From assembly GCA_005656395.1 (NCBI GenBank), contig SRSI01000010.1, positions 496,001 through 560,000 on the forward strand: a DNA stretch of 64,000 nt, in the 5' to 3' direction. Shown here one piece after another: positions 47,246 through 59,958 of the stretch. Under the pieces are notes generated by a model that saw nothing but the letters and a program-made list of their open reading frames with translations, had not been told where the DNA came from and did no database searches. The position numbers and the translations under genes are program-made. Position 1 is the stretch's first letter. Every line of letters begins with the position of its first letter. Origin of the DNA: Strongyloides papillosus (Eukaryota > Nematoda > Chromadorea > Rhabditida > Strongyloididae).

Positions 47246-49095
47246 TTCTAGATGTATTCATAAGAAATTTGTGATCTAATTTTGATTTGCAGTTCCAGTG
47301 AATCACTTTAATAATTTTTTTAATTTAATAAAATGTCTTTCATTTAATATAAATAATATTCAGTTTTAAAAAAATACTACATAATCAAAATCATCTTTAA
47401 TATATTATTACATGTATTAGTGTATAAAATTTTATAGTATAAAAAGTTTTATTTATATTTGAAATGTATTGCATATTTTAAGCAACTTTTGTTAGTACTC
47501 TTTAATTTTATTAGTTGTATTTGATTTCATAAAATTTAGACTAATCTATGTATAAACGAATGACATTTTCAATTTTATTATATAATTAATAATAAAAAAT
47601 GTCCTTAAATCATCATTATTTTCCTGTATAAATGTTCTTTTTTAATTTGTAAAATTTCGTTACTTGATTAATAGCTAAGAAATTTTTGATATCTCGTATG
47701 AGTTATATTTTTTTGTCGTACTATTGTTTCATTTGAGGTAACCATTTATCATCGCATCATTTTTTTTAATCACCATAAATCTTTAATTTATAATATTTAA
47801 TTACACTTAAATATTTTCACTTAATATTTAATTTATTTAAAGCAAATATACAATAAATAAAGTCGCTAAAAATAATATGACAATATTTGGACTATTTGAA
47901 ATAGAGATCCAAAAAACGGATTGTTTATAAATAACAAAAACTCTTTTTTATAAGTTATTTTTTATTAAAAAACATATTTAACCATGATTTAATGCTTTAA
48001 ATGTTCTATTTACCAATAACTCTACCAACACCTAAAAGTACAAAAAAATTTATTAGCTTTGATTAAATATCATAAATTTTATTTTTTGGAATAAAATGTG
48101 CATTTACTTTTTACAAGTAATTAATTACCAATAATTTTTTTAAAAACACATTTATCTAAGTATAAATTAGTTATTATATTTATATTAAAAACAGTTAAAA
48201 AAATAACTCGATTAAGTAAATAGAAGGAAATATAAGAAAAAGAAATTCTAAAGAAAGAAAAAACTCTACATACTCAATTGATAATTTTGATTATTTTTGT
48301 AAATTTATATAGTAGAATCAGTAAATACAATTAAATTAGCGATTTTCTATTTTCAGTATGACTGATAAATTTTCCACATTACAGATGATAAAGTTATTTT
48401 ACGAACGATTCTATTAATGACGAAGAGATGAAAAACTCAAATAAGTTATAACAGTTTTCTTAATAATTTTTTCATTTAAAGCCATAATATAGATTACATG
48501 GAATTAAAACTTTCTAAAGAAAATTATATCATCTTGATGTACTATATCAAGGTAAACAGTAAATTTCAAAATCTACTTATATTTTAAAAAATACATAAAG
48601 TAAACTATTTCTATAGGAAGTTGTACTTAAATACAAATTGTATACAATTAACATTACATCTATATTTAATTTTAAGTTAAAAAAAAGTGTTATGATATAC
48701 ATTTATCTTTGTAAGGACAACACATGTTGAAATACCATTATACATTACCTGTCAAAAGGGTTTGGAGTTGAATTTAAATTACGTACACGTTTTTAGACTA
48801 AAAAAACAAACTAAACACTTATCATCGAGACTTTTTAGGAGAGTCAGTATTTAAGAAGTTAAGAGTAACTTTTTTTTATCTATAAGACTTTATAATAGAA
48901 AAGAATTCTTATTCGATAAATTGTGTAAAAAGGAAAGTGTTATTGTATTATATTCCAAACATAGAGTGGAAATTTCATTTAACGTTTTTTGAATTACAGC
49001 TAGTCTTTCAAACATATCTTCATTAAATCATTTTTCCATTATAGGTCTATACTTATTGGAGAAATTAATACATTATTTATTTTTTTAACTGCATC
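47246..49095. other. Long intergenic AT-rich DNA
   Basis: 1.85 kb with no recognised gene, RNA or repeat. Confidence 0.5.
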
Positions 49096-50824
49096 ATGTC
49101 GAAATTTCTAAAAAAAAGAATGTATTGTGCTGAAGATGAATATAATCTTTCGTTGGACAGTATTAGTGAAATATCATTATCATCGCTTGATACCAAAAAT
49201 GAAACTAATAAAATACCATATAATATTGGGAAATATTTAAATTACAGTGAAGTTAGACAATCTACATTAAATAGAAAACACAATGAGAGTATATCAAATA
49301 CAATAAAAAGAAATAGTAACGTAAATAGTCAAATGAATACTTCTTGTATTGATAATCTTAGATTAACTTCGTCAGATGAAGAGATGAATTATACTAAAAA
49401 AGAGAATGAAAAAAATTCTGGTATGATCAAAACGTTACTTTTAGAGCGACCAGAACTCTCAACAAGTAGCGGTGGAAAGGAGAAAAGACAGAAGAATAAT
49501 AGAAATTCAAATAATATAAATAGTCATTTTTCTGATTATGACTCTTCATCTGATGAAAATGATTTAGTTTATAGTACATTAAACTTTTTTAATCAAGAAA
49601 TGTCTTGTAATTCTTTTCCAAACTATCTTCTATCAGAAAATAAAATAAAAGATCCAAATGCTGGAATAAAAATGAATAGAGTTCTAGATTATTTAAATGT
49701 TAGCTTAGAGAAAGATATTATCAATGGAGTATGTGATGTTGAAAAAATAAAATATAATTATAATACTTTCAATAAGCCGATTCAATTAAATGAATTATCT
49801 CTTGGTTTTTTACTTGGTAAGTTATCATTGTTTAGAATTTTATAACGAAATTTTAGAACGTAAAAATTCCAGTACAGAATATGAAAGATTATTTTTTGAT
49901 AAACTTGCACAAATGATTTATCTTCTTTCCGGGCTTTTTAAAAAAAATGAAATTATAACATGCCAAAATTGTTATAATTTATTCAAGAATTTATATTACA
50001 TTGATAATAGATTATTTAAAAAATGGACAGGATTAACATTTATAGAATTCATAAAAACAGAGTGGTGTTCACCCTATTTTAAAATCACATATAATGAAGT
50101 TAAGAATGAATATGTTGTAGAAAAGTTTAATGAATCTAAGAGCAATTCATTAATATCAGATGATAAGTATGGTCCGACTAGAAATAAAAATGATAGAGCT
50201 ATCAATGAGAAAGTAAATTCAAATAAAAGTTCTGAAAATTTGGAAATTTACCAAGAAAAATTAGAATGGTTCAAATTTTTATCTTTAAGAACAGAAAACT
50301 TAGATGATATACCTTTTTCATTATTCAGTTCTAATTTTAAAAGTTATTTTAAAATCAATTTAAATTGCAATTATTTGAAGTCAAAATTTAAGAAAAATTG
50401 TTTATCTGAAGTTTTTAATTCTTACTTCAGTCTTGAACTAAAACTAATTCGTAAAATGGGAAGGTACTATATTAGAGTTCTTTGCCAAATACCTTCTAAA
50501 ATAGTTGAAACGAAGAAAATTATAGAAAATATAAAATTAGAACAATATGAAAATAATGTTAGAATAAATTCTAATTATGAGAATCAAACTGAAATACCGT
50601 TAGTAAATAACATAATCGATTTTGAAAATAAAAATTTTGATTTGTTTCAATTAAAAAAGGAAAATGAAATAGCTGTAAATACTGAAAGTAATGAGAAAAG
50701 AATTCGATTAGATAACACGATTAACAGTGATCTAAAAAAAAGTTATGGGATTAGGAAAACAGAATATGTCGATTCAAATGTTGTAATATCTGAAGATGAA
50801 GAGAGTAGTAATTATGAAAAATAA
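49096..50824 (+). CDS. Uncharacterised Asn/Ser/Lys-rich protein
   Basis: Exons 49096-49816 and 49857-50824 (40-nt intron) give 562 aa. The first 190 residues are polar and Ser/Asn-rich with acidic patches (SSDEEM, DSSSDENDL), probably disordered. After the intron an ordered-looking part contains CQNCYNLF, FKKWTGLTFIEFIKTEW and a segment DIPFSLFSSNFKSYF ... MGRYYIRVLC. A loose resemblance of these alternating helical stretches to LOTUS/OST-HTH domains of germ-granule proteins was considered but cannot be supported by eye. The tail is charged (ISEDEESSNYEK). No family is assigned. Codon use is as AT-rich as its neighbours. Confidence 0.7.
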
Positions 50825-51206
50825 CCATTTCATATTTAATGTTTTGCATTTAAATTTCCTATTTTTTTATTCTATTTTTCTATTATTCTGAAATATCCTC
50901 ATTATACAATAAATAATGTTATATCAAAAGATTTAAAATGTAGAATTGAAATGAATATGAGATTGTTGTTAACAATTAATATTATTCTAAAATTTCGGTA
51001 AAAAAAGAAGCACTTGAAAATATTTTATGTTTTCCAATTATTTTTCTGAAAAATATAAAAAAGGACAGTTTTCTCACATTTAATTTTAAAATTCCTGGTT
51101 CAACATTAATTTTTTATCATACAAATAACAGAATAACTTTATAATAATATAAAAAAGTTTTATTTATGACTAAGAAATAACAATATTCTTTTTTAAACGA
51201 TGTTGT
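50825..51206. other. Convergent 3' intergenic region
   Basis: AT-rich DNA between convergent genes; AATAAATAATG near 50910. Nothing else recognised. Confidence 0.5.
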
Positions 51207-53872
51207 CTATATATCTTCAACACCAGGAATATTCATTTGTGGTAATTTACTAGTTTTTTTAACAGTTGTGCCATTTATAGGTTCCCGTTGATTATTGATA
51301 TCCTTCACCACAACTCCACCTGGAAATTTATACATATTTACAGGATTCCTACTTTTAGAAACATGTGAAATATATGGTGAATTTTGTACACTTTTTGAAG
51401 GTCTTTGGATTTTAAAAATTTCGGCAATATGGCCTATTAAAAACTTTCTTGCAGCGGTTCTTCCTTTGTCTAGTCGTTGTTTTGTAGTCATACATCTTAT
51501 ATGATCATCAAAACGAACTTTTCCATTAAATAACAAATTTGATGGAAGAACAACACCTTCTTTATTTGATGAATTAACAGTGCATTTCGTTGGTCTTGAA
51601 ACTAAATTTTTCCTATTATCTTCAATTATAATTTGCAAACTTTTCGAATCATTTGAAATTCCAAACGCTTTTACATCTTTTAGAAAACCGGCATACCTGA
51701 CAATGCCTAACTTTGATTGTGGCTCAACAAATATCAACTGAAAACGGTCTGTAACTAAAAATAAATTCTTCACAACTTTATCTGCTGTTATCAAAGTACA
51801 ATTAACTATTTCCACATGATCAGTTTGAATTTTGTCACCAACTTCTACAACAGGTTGAATATATTTTATAATTGGAAGTTCTGTTTCTGTTTCACTTTTT
51901 AAATCATGAAGGAATTTCCGTAATTGAAACCAATTGTACAAACTTCTCCTCAATTTCTCTTCAGCAGTTGAAGGCAATCTTTTTGCTAGTGGAATTAAAC
52001 TCCCAATAGTTGTTGGAGGATTTAACAATAACGAAGCATCTTCTGATATTTCATTTATTTTAAGTTGTTGCCTTTCAAATATATAATATTCACTTTCAAA
52101 GAAGTCCAAAAATGAATCTTCTGTAAAAACTAAATCTTGCAATTCATTTATAATTTTTTCAGATGAATCATTGGCAACTGTTATAATAGAGGTAGACATA
52201 TAGTGATCAGACTCCATAAACATGACAAAATGACGTAATATTAGCAAAGCCAATTCTAATGTTACAGAGCGCAACGGTGAAGAATAAAATACACAATTTG
52301 ATATAATTTTTGTTAAACATTCAAAAAGTTGACCATCACATTCACTATTATTTTCACATGGTAACCTGGCAGCTTCTAATATATCTGATTGAACACCTAA
52401 AAGAAATGAAATTTCTTTAGTACAGATTAAATATAATTTTTTATCACAAATACAACATATATATATACTTACAATCTACATATAAATATAATATTAGGAA
52501 TTTTAAAATAATATTAGTTGATTATAAAAATTTAAAACTTACATTTTTTTTGGTATATAGCAAAGAGCAAAAACAATCCATAAAATACAGAATGGTCATC
52601 ATTTGTTATTTCTAATGATTTTAAATGAGCGAAAAAAAACACTCTTTCTTGAGAGGTTGAAGCTTTTTTCCTACTAGATAGAGATCGAACTCCCTCCATA
52701 TTTTTTGTCCATTGAGTTCCAATTTCATTTTGATCACCAAAAAATAAGGCTGATAATAAAGTATGTGTGAAATTCACATCACTTATGAGCCTTATTAATT
52801 GTGTTAAGAAATAAAAAGATGAAACTTTGCACAATAATATTGTAGTTGGTGACTCACGTAATCCCCCTAAGGATACTAAGAAAAGTGGTGATATAAGGCG
52901 ATTGAACATGGTTCGTATTAACATATTACTAATTTCTTCATTTTCTCGTTTAAAAATATCACTGATATAACTACAATATTCATTATAAACGAACATCATG
53001 TTTTCTAATGTACTTCGGTTCCCTTTTACATTTTCCGCTGACCGTATAAAAATATCCATATCAATAGCCTTCTCTGCCATAGTGTCAATTAATATGTTAA
53101 AGTATTCTTGACTGTGCCTGACAATAAAATTAAGCATTAATTCATCTCTAATTGAATAGATAAATAAAGTTATATTTCTTGCATACGTTTGGACCATGTT
53201 GTCTTCATGAAAACACAACTTACACGCTTCTGTGTATAAAACAAATTCATCTTCAAGTGAATTAAAAAAAAAGTGAACTGTATGAGAATTTAATTTGAAG
53301 GACAAAGTTTTCAAAAATGATATGTAATTACTAACAATGTCTTCATCGTGTAAATCAAATTTGTGCGTAATTATTTCATTGACATAATTATTACTTAACA
53401 AGTAATCTTAAATTATAACTTTATTATTTATTATAAAATAAGAATCTTACATAATGAAGTTTCGTTTTTGAAATTGGTAAATAACATATTCGAGGTTTGT
53501 AAAATTTGAACATCAACCTTGGTTCCATAATTTTCTCTTAGTATATTAACTATCTGTTGAAGCATTTGTCTTTCCAAGAAAAGACTAAAGAGTTGAAGTA
53601 AATTTAGCAAATATTATAACACTTACTCAATAATAGCACTATTATGTTGATCACCCCAAATTAGTACTTGGGTTAATTTATTCAAAGCATCGATTATCAT
53701 CTTCTTATTTGTTTTACAAATATTCTCATGATTAGACAAAACATCTCCCAGGTATCTAACATTAAAAATAAAAAAATTTGTAAAAATATCGATTAAAATA
53801 CCTTAAATAGTCAACAGTATAGATATTTTGAGGAACTCGTAAATTAGCATCTCCATGATGTCTCCTAAACAT
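51207..53872 (-). CDS. CLEC16A: CLEC16A / GOP-1 endolysosomal protein
   Basis: Minus-strand exons 53872-53802, 53755-53627, 53584-53451, 53406-52543 and 52396-51207 give 795 aa; human CLEC16A has about 1050. The N-terminal FPL domain is clear: YTVDYLRYLGDVL, VLIWGDQHNSAIIDLFLE, LLSNNYVNEII, HKFDLHDEDI, YISFLKTLSFKLN and HTVHFFFN align with CLEC16A. The C-terminal half includes SVTLELALLILRHF and a PH-like stretch, then a divergent tail. CLEC16A (Drosophila Ema, C. elegans GOP-1) acts in endosome maturation, Rab2 activation and mitophagy. The 5' end lies 418 bp from the divergent TMEM245 start. Frame is kept across all four introns. Confidence 0.93.
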
Positions 53873-54290
53873 TCGTAAATATTTTTTATGATATTTGTTT
53901 CAAGGCGAATGTGTTATTTCAAAAGGCCGCGCCTTACTTAAGGTTATATGTTAACACAATATTTTGCAGTAAAATGTAATTCTATAAGTAGATTATATAA
54001 ATTATATTTTATATGCACAACACGTCATTAAACTGTTAAGTAGTTTTTTAATTGTAAGGAAAGTTATGAAAGAAGATTCTAATTTAATAAAAAAATTCCC
54101 CCTTTTAGAAGTTGTTTAGAAAGTATTTTTTATTTTTTTGAAACAAAGAGAAATTTTGATTGATGGATAACTAAAAACATTTTTTTATAAATCAATCATT
54201 TTATTGTTTTTATTATAAGTAAGAAATTTTCTTATTGATCATAATTTTCTTCTTGTTTCTTTGTTCAAAGTATCTTTTTATTATAGAATA
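53873..54290. promoter_or_regulatory. Shared divergent promoter region (CLEC16A / TMEM245)
   Basis: 418 bp separate two divergent start codons, so regulatory DNA for both genes must largely lie here. It contains a small GC-rich island (AAGGCCGCGCC near 53922) unusual for this window. TTATTATAG just before 54291 is a likely trans-splice acceptor for TMEM245. Promoter role is inferred from position only. Confidence 0.45.
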
Positions 54291-56958
54291 ATGGAGAACG
54301 AATTATTAAAAGATATATTTCAAGGTGGGAAAGTTGAAACTACTGCATTAAAATTCGCTTTCTACAATACAGCATTATTTATTTTGGTAAGATAATGATA
54401 AAAGTTGGTATACTAAACGTGTATTTTTTTAGACAGGATTATGTTTTATTGCGATATTGGGAGTTTACAAGGTAGTTGAAAGTTTTATAATGCCAATGAT
54501 TCTAGCTTTGATGTTTGGGGTAGTTTTATTTCCACTTAAAAGATCCATAAACAATGGTATAACTGAATGGTTGATGAAGCTTGATAAGATTGATAGACCT
54601 TTAGTTGTTGGTTTTTTAACAATTCCATTTGAATGGATTGATAATTTCTCATCTTTTATCTATGCTTTATTTACTTCAAAAGAAAGAAATTTTATCATTG
54701 GAGGATATATTGTATTAAAAATACTTACATATGAAAGAACATTTCTTACAATCTTATCGTGGATAGAAGTTATCTACATTTTCGTAGAATATGTTATCGA
54801 TTTTTTTTCAACTAAACATGTTTTTTTACTAATGCTGGTATATGCCGTTGTTTATGCCTCATGGATATATCTTTATGAAGAAGGGCAATTAAATAAAAAG
54901 TTTGCTAGAACTTTATCTTTACCATTATGGATAACATTAATTAGTTCTTTTTCACAATTTTTTTCATTTTTCCGAGTTTTGGTATTCGTTGGAATAATTG
55001 CAGTTCTTGGTTTAATATCGCTAGGATTAGTTTCTCCAGATATTGAGGAACAATCAGAAAATAAAGATATTTCAAATGAAGAAAACAGTGATATGAACAA
55101 GGATGATAATGTAAGTCTTCATTCAGTTAGCGAGGCTTTCTCATCTGATTACTACATTACAACAATTTTTGGTTTATGCGTTTTGGAATGGATTGCAAAA
55201 AGAGATTATATTTTAGTAGTACTTCTTATAGCCATTTTATTTGCTTCCTTAAAAGTGGTTTTAAAAACATTTGGTATCTTGGATAATATTTATGCAATGA
55301 TGAATTCATTTTGGTCATTAGTTGAAGACAAAACCAAAAGAATTGTTACAATAATTTGTCCTGGATCACTACGGAAATTTGTTAAACTTATGTTTACATC
55401 AGATAAGGTTTTCTTAAAAGGGTTTGCAAATTCAACACAACTAATTTCATCTATTGGAGCAATAATGTTTTTTATTGTCGGAGGATTTTGCATTATTTTA
55501 TTCGTCATCTTCCAGGTACATTCAGAAACAGTACAATTAGTAAGACTTGGTTCAAATGTCATTTCCTCTCAACCAAATTTTCTGCAAAGTGCTTTTAATT
55601 ATACTGGTATTGATATTGATAACCATTTAGATGATTTCTATCAAAGTGGAAGAAATTTTTTGGCTTCTAATGTTAGAAGTTTAGCTGATCCTAAGGACGT
55701 AGTAAAGGGTGATGAATTAGAGGAGAGAGTTAAAGAATTTTTGGATAACTTATATAAGAAATATGAAGAAAGCATTGTTGAAAATCAATCTAAAAATACT
55801 ACTGGAAAAAGTTTGACTGAACAGTTAATGAGCCTTTCTGTTTTAACAAATTTCAGAAGTGAAATAACTAATATTGTTAAAGAAAATGTAGATACTATAA
55901 TTAGTGTTGCCAAATCAGCTTGGACTGTTCTACTTTTAAATATTTCCTTATTGGTAAATCTATTTGGATCCATCTTAATCTTTGGTGTTGATGTAATGAA
56001 TTTTATTCTATCCCTAATAATATTTTTAACAATGCTTTATTACCTTCTTGCTGAATCTCATGACAAGTTTGCACCTATAAAGATTATATCTGATGTAACA
56101 AAAAGCTTTAGTGTTTCTAAAAACAATGAAGGACAATCAGTTGATATTTCTGTTGCCTTCGAAAGTGCAATCAGGTATGTTTATAGTTAAAATTTTATAG
56201 AAAAAGAAACTTTAATAAAGTTTAAAATATGTAGGTCTGGAGTTCGAGCCATGCGTAGAACCAGTGGTTTCATACTATGATTCACTGAGTGGGACAAACA
56301 TGGCAATAAAATAACTTTCCATCTTTAAAGATTTTATATACTTGTAAATGATACAATTATATACCTGATAGAGAGTAACAATACTTTTCTTACATTACTT
56401 TTCTATAAGTAATGAATTTTTGATCTTTACCCCGCAAATTTTTAAAATTATTTCTTAATTTTTATAAAATAATGTTATATTTTAAGTGATGTATTTGTTC
56501 TATCTATGAAGAAAGCAATTTTTTATGCACTATATACATATTTTATAAATACATTGTTTGATTTGAAAATTATCATAATACCTACTATAATAGCAGCAAT
56601 ATTTGCAGCAGTTCCAATTATTCCCCCGTATTCTTTATCTGTCATTGGAGTAGTTGAAATATTTTTTATCAGAAATGAATCAACATTTGCTGGGATTCTA
56701 TATGTCCTATTATCTATATTTCCTTCATTATTTATTGAAAATGAATTCTATAAAGAAGTAAAGTAAGTTGTTAATATTTATATTATTGTTTATTTTTTAT
56801 ATAGGGGAAGTCACCCATATATGACTGTGTTGTCAGTTATTGGAGGTCATTATTGGTTAGGCGTTATTGGTATCATTCTTGGTCCTGTTATATTATGTTC
56901 ATTGATTACTCTTTTTAATATTTATCTTAGTTTTTCTAAGAATGACAAAATGGACTAA
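54291..56958 (+). CDS. TMEM245: TMEM245-family multipass membrane protein
   Basis: Exons 54291-54386, 54433-56174, 56487-56762 and 56805-56958 give 755 aa. The N-terminus KFAFYNTALFILTG and VVESFIMPMILALMFGVVLF match TMEM245. The C-terminus has MKKAIFYALYTYF, IPTIIAAIFAAVPIIPPY, GSHPYMTVL and YWLGVIGIILGPVILC, the diagnostic end of the family, related to bacterial AI-2E-type transporters. At least ten hydrophobic segments are visible, with an acidic loop (SPDIEEQSENKD) and a long lumenal or cytosolic loop with coiled-coil character between them. The biochemical function of TMEM245 is not established. The third intron (312 nt) is long for this window. Confidence 0.92.
56175..56486 (+). other. 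Long intron of the TMEM245 gene
   Basis: 312 nt with GT-AG ends; contains a GC-richer stretch (near 56234-56260) reminiscent of a tRNA B box but with no foldable tRNA around it. Confidence 0.6.
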
Positions 56959-59958
56959 ACCTACTATCTACTACAAGTGAAAACATTTTCTATAAACTTG
57001 TTATAAACCATAGACTTTAAAGGATTATAAATGAAAAAGAAGAAAATATAATAGTGAATTAAGGAAACATTTTTCAATTTCCAGTTTCTATTGTACTTTT
57101 TGGGATATCCTTTGTATAACTAAACCTGTTACTGAAATTTACGTCTGTACCAGAGTCGTTTATTGTTGTAAAAAAATTTTTGTTATTTTATTTTAATTTT
57201 TGAAGGTAAAATTTTTATAATAAATAATATATATATATAATTCTCCAAACATTATCTATTAATTTTATTAAAAATTACTTTTTATTTACTTTCTGTTATG
57301 TAAATCTCTGAAGTCCTATAATCATTTTAACCATATGCTTGATTGTGCGAAAACGTTCACTATGTTACTCTTTTTGATATTAAAATTGCGACCTGTCATC
57401 TAATAATATTCTTTCTACCTCATTTCAATTTACTTTCTTTTTCATAGAAATATACGCTGTTAATCGTTGGTCTACGTCATTGATCAAACGCGAATTAACA
57501 CTTGTTTTATATTGAAATTTAATAATTAAAAAAATTGTTTTTCAAGAAATTTTTTAATACCAATGTTTTTATTATAGTATTAGATAATCTACTCTGTTAA
57601 TGTGATTGTCATGTGGTCAAACAAGTAGGACATTATTTTTAAATCCAAAAGTTGTCTATTCATAAGATTGACATTAGAACAATTTTATCATTTTGAAATA
57701 CTCTTTATCTCTTTTTCTCTAAAAAGATTGTTAGGAAATTACTAGAATATTTTTTTATACAAACAGAAAAAAGGCTATTGTGTTTGAGTAAAAAAATTTT
57801 TCTTTTTTATTGCTTTATTTTTTTCTATCATCGACATAAAATACATTAATCAATTAGTATTTTTTTGAAGAGATGATTCACAATATATTCATATGCATTA
57901 TCTTAATTTAGTGAATTACATATGATACGTTTAATATATAAATTATTATATATTAACAATTAAAATTTGTACTTTTAAAAGATTATCACTATTGAAGTTG
58001 AATAACAATTTTAACGATACTTTGAGATGTTCAATGCTTTAGAGGGGTTTTTCAAACAAATTGTATTTTTAAATACATAAAAGTTCAAAATACATTGCAA
58101 AAATGTCAGTAATTATTCATGCTTTTGTTTTTATAAATATAATTATATGCTACAAAGTAATTTTACTACCATTTTTAATTTATATTTTAAAAATACTTTG
58201 GTAGAAATATCAATTAATATTGTTATGTAAAGTATTTTTGTTTAATAGGTGCTTAATAATTGTGTGTATTGTTTATTTATATTTTATCAATATTATCATA
58301 TTTCATTTTTTTATCTTAAATTCTTTTGATATGTAAGCTTTTAAAATTATACATATATATAAAATTAAATGCAAAGTTACAATGAAATAATCTTTTCATA
58401 TGTTAAAATAGTTTATCAATTTTCTACAATAAATTTTTAATATTCATCGACCTGAAATGCTTTCTAGAAAATTAGATATTCGTAAAAAACATTATATTTT
58501 GACCTTTTAAAATATATTTTTACAATTGGTAAGTGGATATATTATTCATCTTTTAAGTTGGCACAACTTTCATTAATAGTGCATTTTATTGTCTTTATAT
58601 TGTTGGTATTTACAATCTATCAATGATAACAATGCTTTAAAAATATTATTTTTAAAAGGTTGTATGTGTCATATGATAGAGGATTTAGTATTTATAAAAT
58701 ATAATTTTGTCCGCACATTAAACTCAAGTTCATTTTATAAATTTATTAACATTTGTTAAACACTCAAATGTCATTTTATTGAAAATTTATGCATATATAC
58801 CTTTTTTAATATTTTTAAATAATATCATTTCTTTTTTTAAAGTAGATTTTTTTTTATATTGTGATGTTAGAACTATTTTGAAACAATATAAATAAGGCTT
58901 CATATTATAGAAAAAAAATGGAAAGAAGTTTTAAATAATTTATTTTATATTCAAAAACATTATTATAAAATCTAAAAATATCGTACTAGAACTCATATCT
59001 TTTGGCTATTTTAATGAATATATCTTATAATATATTTATACAGTTAAATAATGTTTTGATTTATTATGATTTTATTTTAAACGTAAACATTTTTAAATAT
59101 TTTATACATTCTTGAATTCTTGAGTACAATAACATATCTTCTATATTTCTTTATTTTTACTAAAAATAATTTTTAAATAGTAAGCGTATATTTATAGTGT
59201 AATTTTATTTAGAAAAATTTTTAATTTATTTTTTCCATGATAAAAGGAAATTAAAATTATATGTTTAAGCAATATGTTTGGAGTAAAATACTAAAATTCC
59301 ATCTAAACCCAGCAATTCACATGACCGCTTCGATTATCAATCTTTTAACTATTTTCAATCGAGACTTTTTTGAAGTGTTTTTCTCTATGAAATTATAGTG
59401 TTTATTGAAGTTTTTTTATTTCTTTAATTTGTTGTTATTTTGCATTATTTTTTTTTCGTATATAATGTTAAACAATCTGTTTTTTTTGTCAGTTTAAATA
59501 TATTCTACATATTACGTTTTAGTTATTATGAAGAATTCATTTTGGTATCACATATACTACATAAATTATCATTTATTATATTTTATGATATGTTAAGGAC
59601 AATCTTTGTACATTGAACATAATTCTTTGTAGTTATATATAATTAACAAAAATATTTTGATATACATAAAGATATTACGAAAGAATAACATATTCAAGAA
59701 AGGATTCCTAATTAAAGTATTTATCATTTAAGGACACTTATATTAAATGCTAACGTTTTTTAAATATAGAGAATTACTTTCTAATTACTTTTAACTGTTG
59801 TAAATTAATGAATCTTGAAAAAAATTTTATTTGTTTTTACACGTATTATCGTTAACTTTATATACATAATTTCATATGTAACTGATATATTAATTAACAT
59901 TTTATATTTTTAGTTATATAATATTTGAAACTATTATTTATATTTCTTTTTTTTTAAA
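56959..59958. other. 3-kb gene-free region
   Basis: The largest gap in the window. AT-rich throughout with many A/T runs. No ORF, RNA gene or repeat was recognised on either strand; probably 3' UTR of TMEM245 and upstream regulatory DNA of the next gene. Confidence 0.5.

Noticed and set aside
49817..49835. A 19-nt intron (GTAAGT...TTTAG) in the Asn-rich gene
   Set aside because: The downstream acceptor at 49855-49856 (AAATTTTAG) gives a normal 40-nt intron and keeps the same reading frame, so an ultra-short intron is unnecessary.
56230..56265. tRNA-like GGAGTTCGAGCC inside a TMEM245 intron
   Set aside because: Flanking bases do not form a T-arm stem, and no acceptor, D or anticodon arm can be built.
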